Below are positions 21,062-33,642 of a stretch of DNA of 64,000 nt, one piece after another. The notes under the pieces were generated by a model. That model was not told the origin of the DNA, ran no database searches, and was given only the letters and a program-made list of their open reading frames with translations. Source of the DNA: Chlamydoabsidia padenii (taxonomy: Eukaryota; Mucoromycota; Mucoromycetes; Mucorales; Cunninghamellaceae); the NCBI GenBank assembly GCA_025330725.1, contig JAIWND010000002.1, positions 868,001 through 932,000 on the forward strand. The letters run 5' to 3'. The position numbers and the translations under genes are program-made. Numbering within the stretch: position 1 is the stretch's first letter; every line of letters starts with the position of its first letter.

Positions 21062-24000
21062 ATGCTCGCCAAGTCAACTAATGGTGATGCACAGTATGAT
21101 TCAGTTTACGAAGAACGTGATTATAAACGGGACCTGGACATGGAAATGGAACTACTAATGGGTAAGCTTAAAAACGATCGGTTACGTAAAAAAAATAAAA
21201 TAAAATAAAGTGACCTCATCTAAACTTATTGTGTAATAGATACCAAAGAAGAACAGCCTCAACCAACAGCAGTGGACGATGGATCCTATTACCCTTCGGC
21301 CACCAGTGATGCCATGGCCACTTACCAGAACATTAGCAGCAATATCTATCTAGGGTCAGCTAATGGGAAATCACTCGCAGAAGAATCTATGCCTTGTGAA
21401 TGTAAATTCGAACCTGGTGTAGACGATTTGGAGGCGGCTTGTGGGGACGACGATATGTGCATCAATCGAATGATGTTTATGGAATGTATTGTCGATGACT
21501 GTCCTTGTGATCGGTATTGTCGAAATCGGCGCTTCCAACTGCGTCAATATGCTCGTGTGGATGTGATTCGTACGGACAAGAAGGGGTTTGGTTTAAGGGC
21601 TCTGACTGATTTGCCAAGGTAAGACAAGACAATAAAAAGAAAGAAAAAAAGGAAAACAATGGTGTGTAGTTAACATTCTCTCTGTTTCTCTCTTTATGTT
21701 ATGATTAGGAATGCTTTTATTATGGAATACATTGGCGAAGTCATCACCAATACTGAATTTCTCCGGCGTACAAGGGCTTATGAAATGGAAGGATTGAAGC
21801 ATTATTACTTTATGACACTGAAAACGGACGAAGTAAGTACTGTGTACCTAAAAGGAATAAGGGAAACTAACCACTAAAGTTTATTGTGTTGGGAAAATAG
21901 ATCATTGATGCTACCAAGAAGGGATGTATGGCTCGTTTTATCAATCATTCCTGTAATCCTAATAGTGTGACTCAAAAATGGGTGGTGGGCAAAACGATGC
22001 GGATTGGTATCTTTACAAAACGGGCGATCAAGGCTGGAACTGAATTGACCTTTGACTACAAGTTTGAACGATATGGGTAAGTACTGTACACATCCTCAAG
22101 GTCATACGAACTCACCTCTCTTGTTATATTTTATGGTGGGAATCTAGTGCTGTGGCTCAAAAATGCTACTGTGGTGAACCTGACTGTAAAGGGTATATTG
22201 GTGGTGCAAACAAAGTGGCGGATGAAGAAGAGGAAGAGGAAGAAGAGGAAGTCTATACCCCAAGCGATCTCTCCTCTGTACATGGCTATGATTCTCTTTT
22301 ACTAGAACAACAACCACAACAACAGCCACATCAACCCCTACGGCAACAAAAGCAACAACATCACAAACACAAACAGCAACTATTGGGTGGTGTAGAAGAT
22401 GAAGATGACGATAATGAACTAAAAGGTGCGGTCACACTCACTCAGAAACGAATGCTGGGTCGGATGCATCGAAAACGGGAATCACAACCACTCCACAAAC
22501 CCGACCAGGTCGCCAAATTTGTCAAAAGAATGCTGGATTCAAAATGTAAACCCAAACTGGTCAAACGGTTATTGCGTACCTTGGAACTCACCAATTCAAA
22601 TACCACTCTGGGCAAGGAATGTCTGAAAAGCTTTGTGCGACTCCATGGTCTTACTATGTTGAAATCTTGGCTGACAGAATGGAAAATGGATGACGAAATC
22701 GTGGAAAAGGTCCTTGGTGTACTGGAACAATTACCCTTGGCGAATCGAAATGGACTGGAGGATACCAAGATGTTTGCAGAGGTGGAAAAACTGACGGGCC
22801 ATGATAATGATCGTATTGGTACTTTGGCTCATTCTTTATTAGAATCTTGGAAAGAGCTGAAAAGTGTCTATCGGATCCCGAAACGTGCTGTAAGTACCAT
22901 TTAACACGATCCACAAAAGGATATGATACTGACTTTACTTTTTATTTTATTTAGTATGTGGAACGCAAGGATTTGGGTGAAAGCCAAGGTAAAGTGCTCA
23001 ATTATAGGAAAGTTGTCGAGTAGGATAACTTGCTAAATCGATTTTTTTTTATTTTTTTTTTTATTTTATCTCTAGTTGGACAAAAGCGTCGCAACAGTTC
23101 CATGGATCAAGATTCTTCGTTATTACCAGCATTGAAGCGGCCTCCTTACTTATCATCACGCGATTACCTCGATCCTGACGATGACTATTATGAACACCTG
23201 ACCTACCATGCTGATTTGACAGAAATACAGTGGAAAATGAACTTTTTACCAATGCCGGCAATCCCTACTGCACCAAGAGCCATGTTGGAACCTGCTTTTG
23301 CCTATGGTCTTCTTCCTGGTGGTCCTGCTTTCAACATGAACATGATGATGATGGCTGTTAATGGTGATTATGATTCTATAGCGGCTTCCATCATGGCGAA
23401 TACTATGAATAACGACTCTACCATGGATATACAACCTTCATTGGATCTGACTGGTCAAATACCTCCGGCTTCTTCTGTGTATTCCGAGGATATTCCAACA
23501 GGACCCAGTGGCTCTTATTATGATATGTATGCGGCTGCAGCACTATACGATCAAGCTGCTACAGTGGCGGCAGTAACGGCATCATCAACATCAACGACTT
23601 ATCCTCCTCCTTCATCATCGTCTTCGTCATCTTCATCAACACATCAACAGAAACAGCACATGCCATACATGGGAGAGAGTGGGGATTCAATTGATTGTCA
23701 ATCCTTTCCTGCTATTAACACCGCCACCACCACCATACATACACCACAAAGTAATCACAGTACACCGACTACCTCCACTGCACCCAAACTACCACTCAAT
23801 TGGTGTCAAGCAACAACAGAAGATGGGAATGTTTATTATTACCACAAAGTCACCAATAAAACACAATGGTCCATCCCTGTTGAAGAAAGGTCCACCATCA
23901 CCAGCTCATCATCCATTGAGGGGGTAGATTCAGCTCGACTAGAAGATGTAGTAAATCAAGCCATGATCCGTAAATCACATTCTCCTTCAATCGATGGTAG

Positions 24001-24496
24001 TCCAACTTCCGCCTCACATTATCTTCACCATCAACAACATCAACCATCCTCTTTATCCTCCACCACGTCGACTCCAGCCTCACGATTCTTTGATCCTCAT
24101 CATCATCATCATCATCCGTCCTCTTCAAGTACCAATATCGTTTTACCATCTTATTCACCACCATCATCAACCACTTTACGTAATAACAATGACAACAATT
24201 CTGGAAATGGATTTTCGATTGGATTAGATGAAACGGAACTAAAAAAAGAAGTAGGCAAAGTGGTAACCCGGTATCTCTCCTCCACCAAGCAAAAGGCATT
24301 ATGGCAAGGTGACAAACATCTCTTCAAGGACCTGGCGCGTAGACTGACTCATCACATTGTCGAGCGGGAAGCTCAATCGAATCGTAAAATTGGTGGCATG
24401 AATACGTCTCTCCGTGGCAAGATTGAAAAATTCATCGACATACATGGTGCTTCCTTTGTGGATAAATTGAAGGCAAAGAAGGATCTTCATAAATAA
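21062..24496 (+). CDS. SET2: Set2 histone H3 lysine-36 methyltransferase
   Basis: Seven exons (21062-21161, 21240-21618, 21709-21832, 21901-22076, 22148-22889, 22955-22988, 23076-24496) give 991 aa. Domains in order: AWS (about 84-135, cysteine-rich from MPCECKF), SET (about 138-258, with [22 protein letters not shown] and [12 protein letters not shown]), post-SET ([13 protein letters not shown], about 265-278), an acidic/Gln-rich linker, a TFIIS-N/LW-like helical bundle (about 377-465), a disordered His/Ser/Thr-rich stretch, a WW domain (about 757-788, [19 protein letters not shown]) and a C-terminal SRI domain (about 903-991) that binds the phosphorylated Pol II tail. It methylates H3K36 during elongation. 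All catalytic and zinc-binding motifs are present, so it should be active. Confidence 0.96.
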
Positions 24497-24515
24497 CAAC
24501 TCTGACATTCAACTA

Positions 24516-24552
<37 letters not shown>

Positions 24553-24988
24553 GCATTTTATTACTATACTATTTACTTTATATTATTTACTATCATCACC
24601 ATCATTATCATCATACAACATACATTCGTGGCTGTCGATTTCTCTCTCTCTCTCTTTGGCACCGTTGGTTTACTTTTTTTATATAGTCTTATATTTTTAA
24701 ACTCCGTAGTATATATGTTTTGTCATTTTTTAGTAGAATTAGGTGGGGATGGTTGTTTGGAGGGGTTTGTATTTGATGATGATGGAGAATTAACTTTAAT
24801 GATAGCATTTGTACATAGCTTTATAAAATAAAAAATCATCTTTTTTTTTTAAAAAAGTCCGGATGTGTGGTCTTCAAATTTAGATGCCGCCACGCATGAT
24901 GGTGCTGGGTTTGTATTAGTAAAAAAAAAAAAAAAGAAAAGGGGGGGGGATCTGATTTTCTTTCTTGTCTCCTTTTCTCCTTATAATA
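24497..24988. other. SET2 3' UTR and IML2 promoter
   Basis: 492 bp. Contains a (CAT)n microsatellite at about 24515-24552 just after the SET2 stop, a (CT)n run near 24642-24655, an A14 and a G9 tract shortly before the IML2 leader. No gene recognised; the small plus ORF at 24628-24831 is hydrophobic low complexity. Confidence 0.55.
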
Positions 24989-27552
24989 ATGGATTCAGAT
25001 GACATTATTGTTGCCTTGGAACTATCAACATCACTAGACACGACCCTTGATCCTCCATACCGTTATGTAACCTCTGAAGATCGCGAACGACAAAGTCAAG
25101 AATATGAACACTCAATTAATGACGACGACGAAGAAGACGACGATCTTCCTATTGATGACGACGAGGTGTATAGGGATGACTTTATGGCTACTCATGTTAT
25201 GGCTACTCATGTACCACCAATACAGCCTAATCAAGTACCACCTAATTCACTGACTCCACGACAACAAGAAGAAGCAGGTAATTCGTCTCCCATTGGAAAC
25301 ATGGATGCTCACTGACTTTTTTTTCTCTTTTTGTATAGATCAACCAGTACGTGAAGGGATGAGATACTTGTTTGATAATAAGTTTATGCAGGCAAAACTT
25401 ATCTTTCAAACTAATGCAAATAGGTAATATAGCTCTTATAAGTCATGAATCCCTATCTGACTTTATAATTTATTTTATTTTATAGTGATCCTCTGTCTTC
25501 TCTTGGTCTAGGTGCAATGGCATTTATACGAGCTATCATGGTAAAGCAGTAGGGGGGGGGAGGATTAAAAGTAAAAACCAAGTATTTGACTAACTAGCTG
25601 ACTTTTGCTTTAAACTAGACCCATCGTGAACATGATATCCAGGCTGCTCTTCAATCCTTACAAACAACTTATACTATTGCTCACGCTCAAATGGTCAACA
25701 CAAACAAGCAACGCGCCACTGTACCCTTGATGACCTCCTTTACACGATACTTTGGTGACACAAACAAGCCTTCTCCTTCCTTTACTGCCAACAGTATTTT
25801 ACGTGCTCAAGTCATTAAAGCCGAAGCCAGCCTATTGATGGGTATTTTACAATTGTCTCATGCCTCCTTGGTGGGTTACATCAAATGTGGATTCCATTTA
25901 AGACGAGGTAATAATAATAAAACAACTAACAAGTTGAATGTAACGCGTCCCACTAACATTTACTTTTTATTTTAGCTTATCATAACTATCAAGTTGTATG
26001 GCAGGAATATAAACGTATGGGACAAGATTATACAAAATATGTGGATCGAGACACTGTGTCGGGAATTCAATTTGGAATGGGGGCAATCCAGTTGATCTTA
26101 TCGTCCATGCCATCCAAGGTAGTCCAATTGAATACGATGGTGGGCTGGTCTTGTGACAAAGAATTGGGATTCGCTTTGTTGAAACTTTGTATTGAATGTC
26201 GTGGCATTCGATCTAGTCTCTCTTCTCTTGTGTAAGAAACAAAAATAGACAATACTTACTTTGACTGATCACTCTTCCTCCTTTTTTATTTATATATATG
26301 TATATATAATTAGATTACTGGCTTATTACAACATTCTGACCTCATTTGCACCTCAACTTTATACTGAAACCTTGATGGAACCAGCATTAACGTGTCTATC
26401 TGACGCTCAACATCAACATCCACGATCCAGCTACTTTTTATTCTTTGCTGCCAGATTTGCCCGGTGTGCGCATAATCTTGCCTTATCCAGCCAAACATTC
26501 CATTTTTCAGCCGGTGGTGATGACGGTAATGACCAAGCAATGTTACTACGACCTTTATCGGAACACGAACAAGGTATGAACGAAGCGTTACAATTAAACT
26601 GGGAAGCTTGCTGTAGCATCTTTGATGATCTCGGTCGACAAGGATATTGGTCACCAGCATTCTCCAAATACATGGTGGGCGCATGTTATGAAATGATGGG
26701 ACGACGTACTGATGCCATTCTTGCCTTTGCTCAAGTCCATCTTTTGATCATGCAACATTATAAAAAAACAGCAACAGATGGGCAAACAACACAGAGCATT
26801 CTACATGTTGATACCTATCTCCAGAAAAAAGTCCAGCGATATCAACAAGGGGGTTATCAAGATATGGATCTTCATTTGCCGGCATTGGAAATTCTTTTGG
26901 TGTGGAACATGTTTGAATGGATGGAGAAGGATGGATTGGAACAATGTTTGGAACGGGTGCAACATACATTGGATTTGGTGTACGAACGAGAACGAATGGA
27001 ATATGGCGTACGACAGAAAACGCTCATCCCGACCACGGCACCTCCGAATTATCACGACCAGCGAGCTGTCTTATTGTTGATCCAAGCCGCGATTCTAAAT
27101 GCATTACGACAATCTCAACAAGCAGTGGCGCATCTTAATTGGATCTTGGACCATCAACGACATTTCAAGCATGATCCTTGGCTTGTCCCTTTTACTTATT
27201 GGGGTAGGTGTCATTATATTTATGTATGGTATGTATTAAGTTGCCATCTCACCATGTACTTTTTTTTCTTTTTTTGTATATAGAATCAGGGGTTACTTGC
27301 TGGCATCTGGGGCAATATGCAAAAAGTCGACGATTATGGCAACAAGCATTGGCTTATACGGATTATGCGTTTGGATATCGTATGACTCTTCGACTCAGTC
27401 TGGCTTTAAACAAATGTGACGAAATGGGGATTCCTGCTCAACAAGATCAAGAGGACAATGGGGTTTGGACGAAATGGATAAGAGGAATGCTACTAGGACC
27501 CTCTTCAACGACAACCACTTCTAATGGTAGGAAGCGAATGCCCCTTGCATGA
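24989..27552 (+). CDS. Iml2/TTC39 family outer mitochondrial membrane protein
   Basis: Seven exons (24989-25277, 25339-25423, 25486-25540, 25619-25907, 25976-26231, 26314-27203, 27284-27552) give 710 aa with consistent phases. The TPR-rich Iml2/TTC39 signature is clear: EGMRYLFDNKFMQAKLIFQ near residue 100, RAQVIKAEASLLMGILQLSHASLVGYIKCGFHLRRAYHNY, GVQFG-type segment GIQFGMGAIQLILSSMP, and late TPR helices (WLVPFTYWESGVTCWHLGQYAKSRRLW). The first 90 residues are acidic and disordered. In yeast Iml2 localises to the mitochondrial outer membrane and nucleus and influences inclusion-body clearance with lipid droplets; TTC39 proteins in animals affect lipid metabolism. Confidence 0.9.
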
Positions 27553-28076
27553 CAATTGGCTTTGCGGTGTGGTCTATAGAATTTAGCTTAGCTTATAATC
27601 TATTAACATTAATAAAAAAAAGGACCTGTATCTCTTTGTCTCTCTCTCTCTCTCTTTGTTTCTAGATTCCTTCTTTGCCGACCCCTTGCTTAAGGGATAG
27701 GTCAAAAGAACAAAGAAATGGTGATCATCAAAATATATAGAGGGAATAGAGCTTGACATGTTTTGTGCAACATTAGGTACAGTGCGGGGTATGAACCTTA
27801 ATGTGACACGAGGGGAAGATCATCAGTTTGAAGGATGAGTATCGGAGTTCACATTGGGTACACAAGAATGGTGTGAGAGAATATATAAAGAGCTATTCAT
27901 GCAATGGTACCATAGGAAAGAAAATCTTTTTATAAACAAATCCGCCTTCTTTTTTTTTAATTTACTAGCTTTGTACAGTACAGTACGGCACATTTGTACC
28001 ACCTCACTACTATATAGACACCTTTTTTTTTTTTTCAAATCATCTTTCTTCCTTTCAACCTTTTTTTCTCTCTTCA
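27553..28076. other. intergenic region upstream of the expansin-like gene
   Basis: 524 bp. AATAAAA near 27611 is a likely polyadenylation signal for IML2. CTATATAGACACC near 28009-28021 is a TATA-like box about 65 bp before ATG 28077, followed by a T/C-rich leader. GTACAGTACAGTACGG near 27974 is a short direct repeat. No gene seen. Confidence 0.5.
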
Positions 28077-28613
28077 ATGAAATCCATTCTTCTACTTGTA
28101 CTTTATACTGCGGCTTTGGTTGCTTCCGCCAAAGTCAATCAAGGGACGGCTACTATGATGACATTTACCGATCTCAAGAAACGATCTTTTCGTGGCACTT
28201 GGTATTCTGGTGAAGATTTGAAAAATGCTGCTTGCTATGGCCGTGAAGGTCTCGCTCCTTATTCAGCCACAGTCAAGTCTATGATTGGTGCCATGGTAAG
28301 AATGACTTTTTTTTTTATGCGAAAAGGGGTTTGACCAACACTTTTTTTTCTTTTTGATTAGGCGATGGATGATTTCGAAAACTGTTACAAGTGTATGAAA
28401 ATCACTAACAACAAAAACAAGGATCTATCCGTTGTCGTCAAGATTGTGGACAAGTGTGCGGGATGTGTGGTGAACGAAGCCATTGATTTAACCCCGGCGG
28501 CGTTTCAAAAAATTGCACCTGGAGGTGATCTCAATGTGGGTGTTTTGGACATCAGTTGGAAAGAAGTCAAATGTCCCAATTCAGATTTGTATCCTAGTAA
28601 ACCCAAGGCGTAA
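28077..28613 (+). CDS. secreted expansin-like double-psi beta-barrel protein
   Basis: Two exons (28077-28295, 28362-28613) give 156 aa. The first 18 residues are a signal peptide (MKSILLLVLYTAALVASA). The rest matches the RlpA-like/barwin double-psi beta-barrel of small fungal expansin-like proteins: GTWYSGEDLKNAACYG (usually GxxTxYxxGxGACG), a Cys pair CYKCMKI, VKIVDKCAGC (the conserved V.DxCxxC) and AIDLTPAAFQKIAP (DLxxxAFxxI). The second expansin domain is missing, as usual in this fungal group. Such proteins loosen or bind cell-wall polysaccharides; no hydrolytic activity is expected. Confidence 0.9.
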
Positions 28614-29375
28614 CAAGAACCCATTATGTTAGTTGATAAAATGTACTTTATATAAATAATAAACAATCGTCCCCCCCTTACATGTACTCTTTGACCTCCC
28701 CTTGTTTCTTCATTTCGGCTCATGTTGTGCAGTGCTAAAAACCTCGATCTCCGTTCAACTAGAACATGTTTTTTTTATAATTGACACATGTCCCACTTTT
28801 CCTAAAACAAACAAATATCACGCCCAGCGTTTCTAGTTGCATGGTAAACCGATGGTAGATCTTCTTGACAAATAAAAATAAAGTCGTCAGCCTGAGGAGC
28901 GAAAAAAAAAAAAAAAAGGAAAGCGGGATTTGAATTGTTAATCTGCATGAATGCGGGATTTGGAAATTTGGAAGACTGTGTTGATCCTTTTCATCTTACT
29001 TTCAGATAAAAATGAAGTGTTCTATGAAAGATGGTAGCACTCATGCGAAAGAGAAAAAAAAGATCATGCATACGGCTTGATAGCTCATGAGTGATATTAC
29101 TGCCTAAAGGAAGCTTTTTTTTTTTCCAATTCTCATCAAAGAGGCACAGTCATCACCTATACGCAAACCTAATAGAGTATTGTCAAGAGCTTTTCTTCTT
29201 TGTCAAAAGGTGAGTTGCCAGTTTGAGATCTTAAAAGGTCGATTTCAATTTCAAACGCCGAAATGTGAGCTCTCTTTTTTCTTCAAAAAGGAGATTTCAA
29301 ACAGCGCCATTCTTTCCTTTCGGTTGTTTCTTGTTTACTTTTTGTCACTCTACGTCATCTTGATTCCTTTGCATC
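28614..29375. other. intergenic region with several copies of the promoter element
   Basis: 762 bp. AGCGGGATTTGAATT (28922-28936), TGCGGGATTTGGAAAT (28952-28967), TTTCAAACGCCG (about 29249-29260) and a weaker TTTCAAACAGCGCC (about 29295-29308) are all versions of the recurrent element, the last two 70-130 bp before the TMEM115 start. ORF 29180-29515 overlaps the TMEM115 first exon in another frame and is not supported. Confidence 0.55.
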
Positions 29376-30701
29376 ATGGCGGCTCCCTTCAAATCGGCAG
29401 TGACCAACATTCCTGTACTGACAAAAGCCTTGTTAACAAGTGTGGTGATGGTGACAGGGATGGCTTATTTGTATATCCAACATCAAGCGATAGACTTACC
29501 CCAAGTACACTGTAATGTCCTGGGTTTGGTTCCTGGTTTGTACGTTTGTGTAAAAGAATAGAGATTCCCCACGATTAACTTTTCTCTCTCTTTTTGTTTG
29601 TGTGGTATAGGATTATGTATGCACCATGGACCATTATCACCAGTCTCTTTTACGAAAACACAGTGTGGACGGTAAGTATCACTTTCTCATCATTGAAAAC
29701 TTATTCACTCACTCTCTTTTTTTTATATCTATACTGTATATAGTTCCTGTCGTCCCTGGTGATTCTTCTGTTATGTGGTAAATACCTGGAACGGGTTTGG
29801 GGAAGTCGAGAACTATTAACCTACATACTGGTGACGGGGATCGTATCGAACGTGGTGACATGGTTTGGACTAGTAATGACTTTTTACCTCAGTGGGGATG
29901 ATCAATACCTTTATGATACCCAGATCAATGGCATGGCTGGAGTATTCTCTGGCTTCTTGGTAGCATTCAAATACTTGATTCCAGAACATCGCATCTCCGT
30001 CTTTGGGGTACCGATCATCCGGGTGAAAAATGTGCTAGGTTTGGCTACTCTTCTTAGTGTGGTCTGTTTGATCGTCTTCAAGGCTGTGGTGTTTTATAAT
30101 CTGGTGAATATCGGCTGGGTGGCTGGGTGGATCTATATACGATTCTTTAGGTTACAGGAAGGTGGGATTCGTGGTGATCGTAGTGAAGCCTTTGCTCTGG
30201 TCACTTTCTTCCCTGAATTCCTTAGGTAAGATGGTGATGATGACAATAGGCCTAGACTAACCAATTCTCTCTCTCTCTTTTTTTTTTCGGTCTAGTCCTG
30301 TGATTGGTGGATTATCAAACCTCGTCTATCAACTCTTTGTCTCCTGTCATCTATGTCCTCCCACCCGCCCTTCGACTATGTACGATATGGAACACCAATC
30401 TTCATCACGGCATTCTTTAACACCTTTACCCGGAAGTGCACGTGCCGAGGCCGAACGAAGAAGGGCGTTGGCTTTGAAGGCTCTTGACATGCGACTCTCT
30501 ACCAAATCATCACCCACCAACAGTAATAATACCAACACGGCGGGATCTTCTTCGTTACTACAACCACCCACAACATCATCTCCTGACACTTCTACCCAAA
30601 GCCATAATACCAATATCAATGCCGATGCTCTGATGGAACAACATGCGATTAAGAATGATATCTTATTTGATGCCTCGTCGGAAATCAACAAGGAAGGATG
30701 A
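29376..30701 (+). CDS. TMEM115-like rhomboid-related Golgi membrane protein
   Basis: Four exons (29376-29539, 29611-29671, 29744-30225, 30296-30701) give 370 aa. The frame across intron 1 is fixed by the product IMYAPWTIITSLFYENTVWT. The protein is of the DUF1751/TMEM115 family, a catalytically dead rhomboid-like fold: about six hydrophobic segments, a GKYLERVWGSRELL block after TM2, and NGMAGVFSGFLVAFKYLIPEH in place of a GxSG active site. The cytosolic C-terminus is Ser/Thr-rich, after a RAEAERRRALALKALDMRL helix. In animals TMEM115 is a Golgi protein affecting retrograde transport; in fungi it is little studied. Confidence 0.9.
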
Positions 30702-30931
30702 TATTTTTTTTTATTACTTTTTTGTACATTACTTTTCATTATTATAAACCCAATAAACTTGTCTTATTTACCATTATGCCCCTTTATTTGTGCAGACCTG
30801 TATAAAATGATGATATGTGTTTTTTATTATGGACGGATTATACAAAAAAAAAAAAAAAAGAGGAGGTTATACTAATCAATGAAAGGTATATATATAATGT
30901 ATGTAATGTAATGTATGTGTGTATGGGGAAG

Positions 30932-31743
30932 CTATATTACTAGGTGACGATCATGGGAAGATTGGTGATTATTAATAAGAGTGATCCAGTGTTCCATTAA
31001 GAGTCCTTCCATATCCTGCCAAGGTGTATGCCATGTTAATTGATAAGTATGGAGAGGTGGTGGATCAAATAAAGACAGGACGCCATGGACTTGTGTTTGA
31101 GCAGCATGGAATAAAATGGGCAAGTCGGTATGGAGTATAGCTAACCAGGCAGGGGTGAGTTCGTGTTGAATCAAGTCCCGCTCGATTTCGTCTAAAGAGT
31201 CAATCAAACAAGTGGTGGAGGATGAGCAAGTCGTTAAGAATCGAGTTTCCAGTCTGGTCTGAAGTGTGGTACGGTCGATTTGGATCAATTGTCGATTCCA
31301 TAGTCCTGGTAATTTGTCTTCTAAAAAAGCTAGAATACGATAATAGATTTCAGTATTGGGTGAATATTATATTTTGCTTTTGACTTACATCCTACGGCAC
31401 CTTGAAGTTGACCTAGTAGTAGATCTAGATCTACTGGAATGACATCTTGTATAGTATCTTGCTGAGTAACCATTAGTGCCTCATGGTGAGGAATACTGTG
31501 TAAAGTCATGGATGTCCTAAATGTAGTGGCAATAGATTGTGAGACCTGAAAAACCAGGGGTTCAATGTGATCAAATAGTAACTGGTTTGATAAGTGTTGA
31601 GTCAAGAGCTGGATATCGAGTAATGTTGTTGTGGGTGATGTAATAGGCATGGCGTGGATTAATGTCGTCGTCTCTGTAGTTAAAATGAGAGTGGTGGCAA
31701 GGACAAAGAACATGACATTTCTTTGCCAATTCAATAAAACCAT
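30932..31743 (-). CDS. secreted or lumenal protein of unknown family
   Basis: Two exons (31743-31389, 31329-30932) give 250 aa. The N-terminus (MVLLNWQRNVMFFVLATTLI then LTTETTTLIHA) is a plausible signal peptide or anchor. The mature part is rich in Leu, Gln, His and Thr and seems mostly helical. It includes two cysteines close together (TTCSSSTTCLIDSLDEIERD). I do not recognise a domain. The gene is tail-to-tail with TMEM115, 230 bp apart. The spliced frame with a good donor (GTAAGT) and acceptor (TTCTAG) over 650 coding bases supports a real gene. Confidence 0.6.
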
Positions 31744-31775
31744 GGCGGAGCTAATGTAAAAATGAGTCGTGTGGA

Positions 31776-31810
<35 letters not shown>

Positions 31811-32332
31811 AGAGAGAAGAAGAAGAAGAAGGAACGATATTAATTAATCTGAGCTTTTTGAAACCAGGAAGGCCAGAGAATTACAAATTCGGTAAATGCA
31901 AATGACATTGCAAGTCCGCCATGATAGACAAAAATCAGGTGGGCTATATATATACCAAAAACACTACCATGATTCAGATATATACAGTATGCACGTGTTA
32001 TAACTGATTGATGAGCATTGATATGCCTTGTTTTTTGTCTTGGTTGAGACAAGGAAGAGTATCAATGACCTTTTACCGAGATTACAAAGGCATATCTAGA
32101 TCTTCACCATGTAATAAAGTAATACTGTAGAGTGATCACAGGTCTATTCTATATATGCATCCCCCCTACTACAATTTTTCAAACCCAGTTATTTCATCCC
32201 TTCCAAATGATTTCCTATTGATGGATCCGATTCTGTTCATTTATTGAATGTGTAACAGTATAATTAAGTATCCCCCCCCATTACGACCAAGTATTACTTT
32301 ATTTATTTATTGAATTCAAATATAATCCAAGT
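31744..32332. other. intergenic region with A-tract
   Basis: 589 bp between the unknown secreted-protein gene and the second carrier gene. An A30 tract (31778-31807) lies about 35 bp upstream of the former, followed by GA/AAG repeats. The rest is AT-rich with TATATATA runs. An ORF at 31840-32052 (minus) has no support. Confidence 0.5.
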
Positions 32333-33642
32333 TCACCAGCCCGACTTCTTCATCCAATTAGAGACAGTTTCATAGACCACCAAGAGAATCCCGCCACCTG
32401 GACCCAGTCGAAGCACTTTTGGCACAAATCCTCGGTACAGACTTGTAATCCTATAGCACAAAGGTAATAAAGTATCAATTCCCCTCCAAACATTACATCA
32501 GTAAAATCACTTACCCTTCTTCCTTGCCAATCAGAAGTATGGATGGTATAGTCCAATGGTATTTCTTGGGTCCGATACCTGTATAGCTTTGTATCCGAGA
32601 CTTGACCACATCCGAGGGCACGTTCAATATCGTACCAAAGATACCTCCAAATGTTCCAGCCACAAAGTTATTCCGTAGTTGTTCCTTCCTACTCTATACA
32701 TACACAAAAAGGAGATTATTATAAGATGACATTGTTTCTTTCTTGTTACCTTTGGTGTGGGTAGAATAGATTTCACAGAGGAGACGACGGAAAAGTAACC
32801 CCCGTTCCATATAGCATGTCGTAAGATTGTAGCCTCCAATCCATTTGCTAAAGCCAATACACCTTCCTTTTGAATGATCTTTCGAGATGCATCGAAAGCA
32901 TTTTTGTAGATCTTTGCCTATATCAATATCAAAGTGAACTTAGTCAACCATATGAGAAGGAGATGTTTAACTTACATTTGCCTTATCTTGTAATCGCACC
33001 CTGACCAACTCGAATGGGACAATGACGATTGCTTCTGTAATACCGGCACTGATTCCTGTCGCCATGGCCAGAGCTGGTGTTGATTGATTTATGCCAAATA
33101 AATGTTTGTATAACAAGGTGAATTGTTCATTGGCTGCAAATGTGATGGCTCGTTTAGGTGCTTCGATTACCAGAGGGAAGCCAATACCACGATACAATGT
33201 TGGGAACCTAGTTTCTTGTTTAGAGTTGGTCTTTTTCATTTATAAGAGGGGTAGTCGTGGTGGAGAGAGCTTACCCTTCAAGTTGAATGATTTCTTTAAA
33301 ACTAGAGATCACACCAATGCTGGCGCCTGAATTCAATTGGGCTCTAGTTTTCACCACTATATAAAAAAAAGGAAGTGAATTAGTCTTGTAAAAGGTTAGT
33401 AGTTACTTACCATCCAGTGGATATAATGACAAGATTTCAACAATGCCTATGAGCAAAGGAATTCAAAAACAGTGAGTTGAGAGCACACTATCATTAAACC
33501 ATTTTTTTGTTCGTTCACGTTACCTGCAAAGGCACCACATGTCATTTGCAACGGGAAGGACAAATCTATCACAAAAGAAGAGAATAAAAATATTGTTTGT
33601 TCAATAAGCAAAGCGATTACGTTTTTCTGGTGTAGAGGTCAT
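32333..33642 (-). CDS. mitochondrial 2-oxodicarboxylate carrier paralogue
   Basis: Eight exons (33642-33621, 33565-33524, 33446-33411, 33356-33275, 33207-32976, 32917-32750, 32693-32515, 32450-32333) give 292 aa. It aligns along its full length with the carrier at 11225-12440 (EAPKRAITFAANEQF, RHAIWNGGYF, VLRLGPGGGILLVVYE). All five introns of that gene are present at the same places with the same phases (1, 1, 2, 0, 2). Two more introns occur here, after codon 7 and after SILPTPK. The third signature has changed from PLDVVKSR to PSDVVKSR. It is a clear SLC25 carrier of the Odc subgroup, but substrate may have drifted. Confidence 0.9.
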
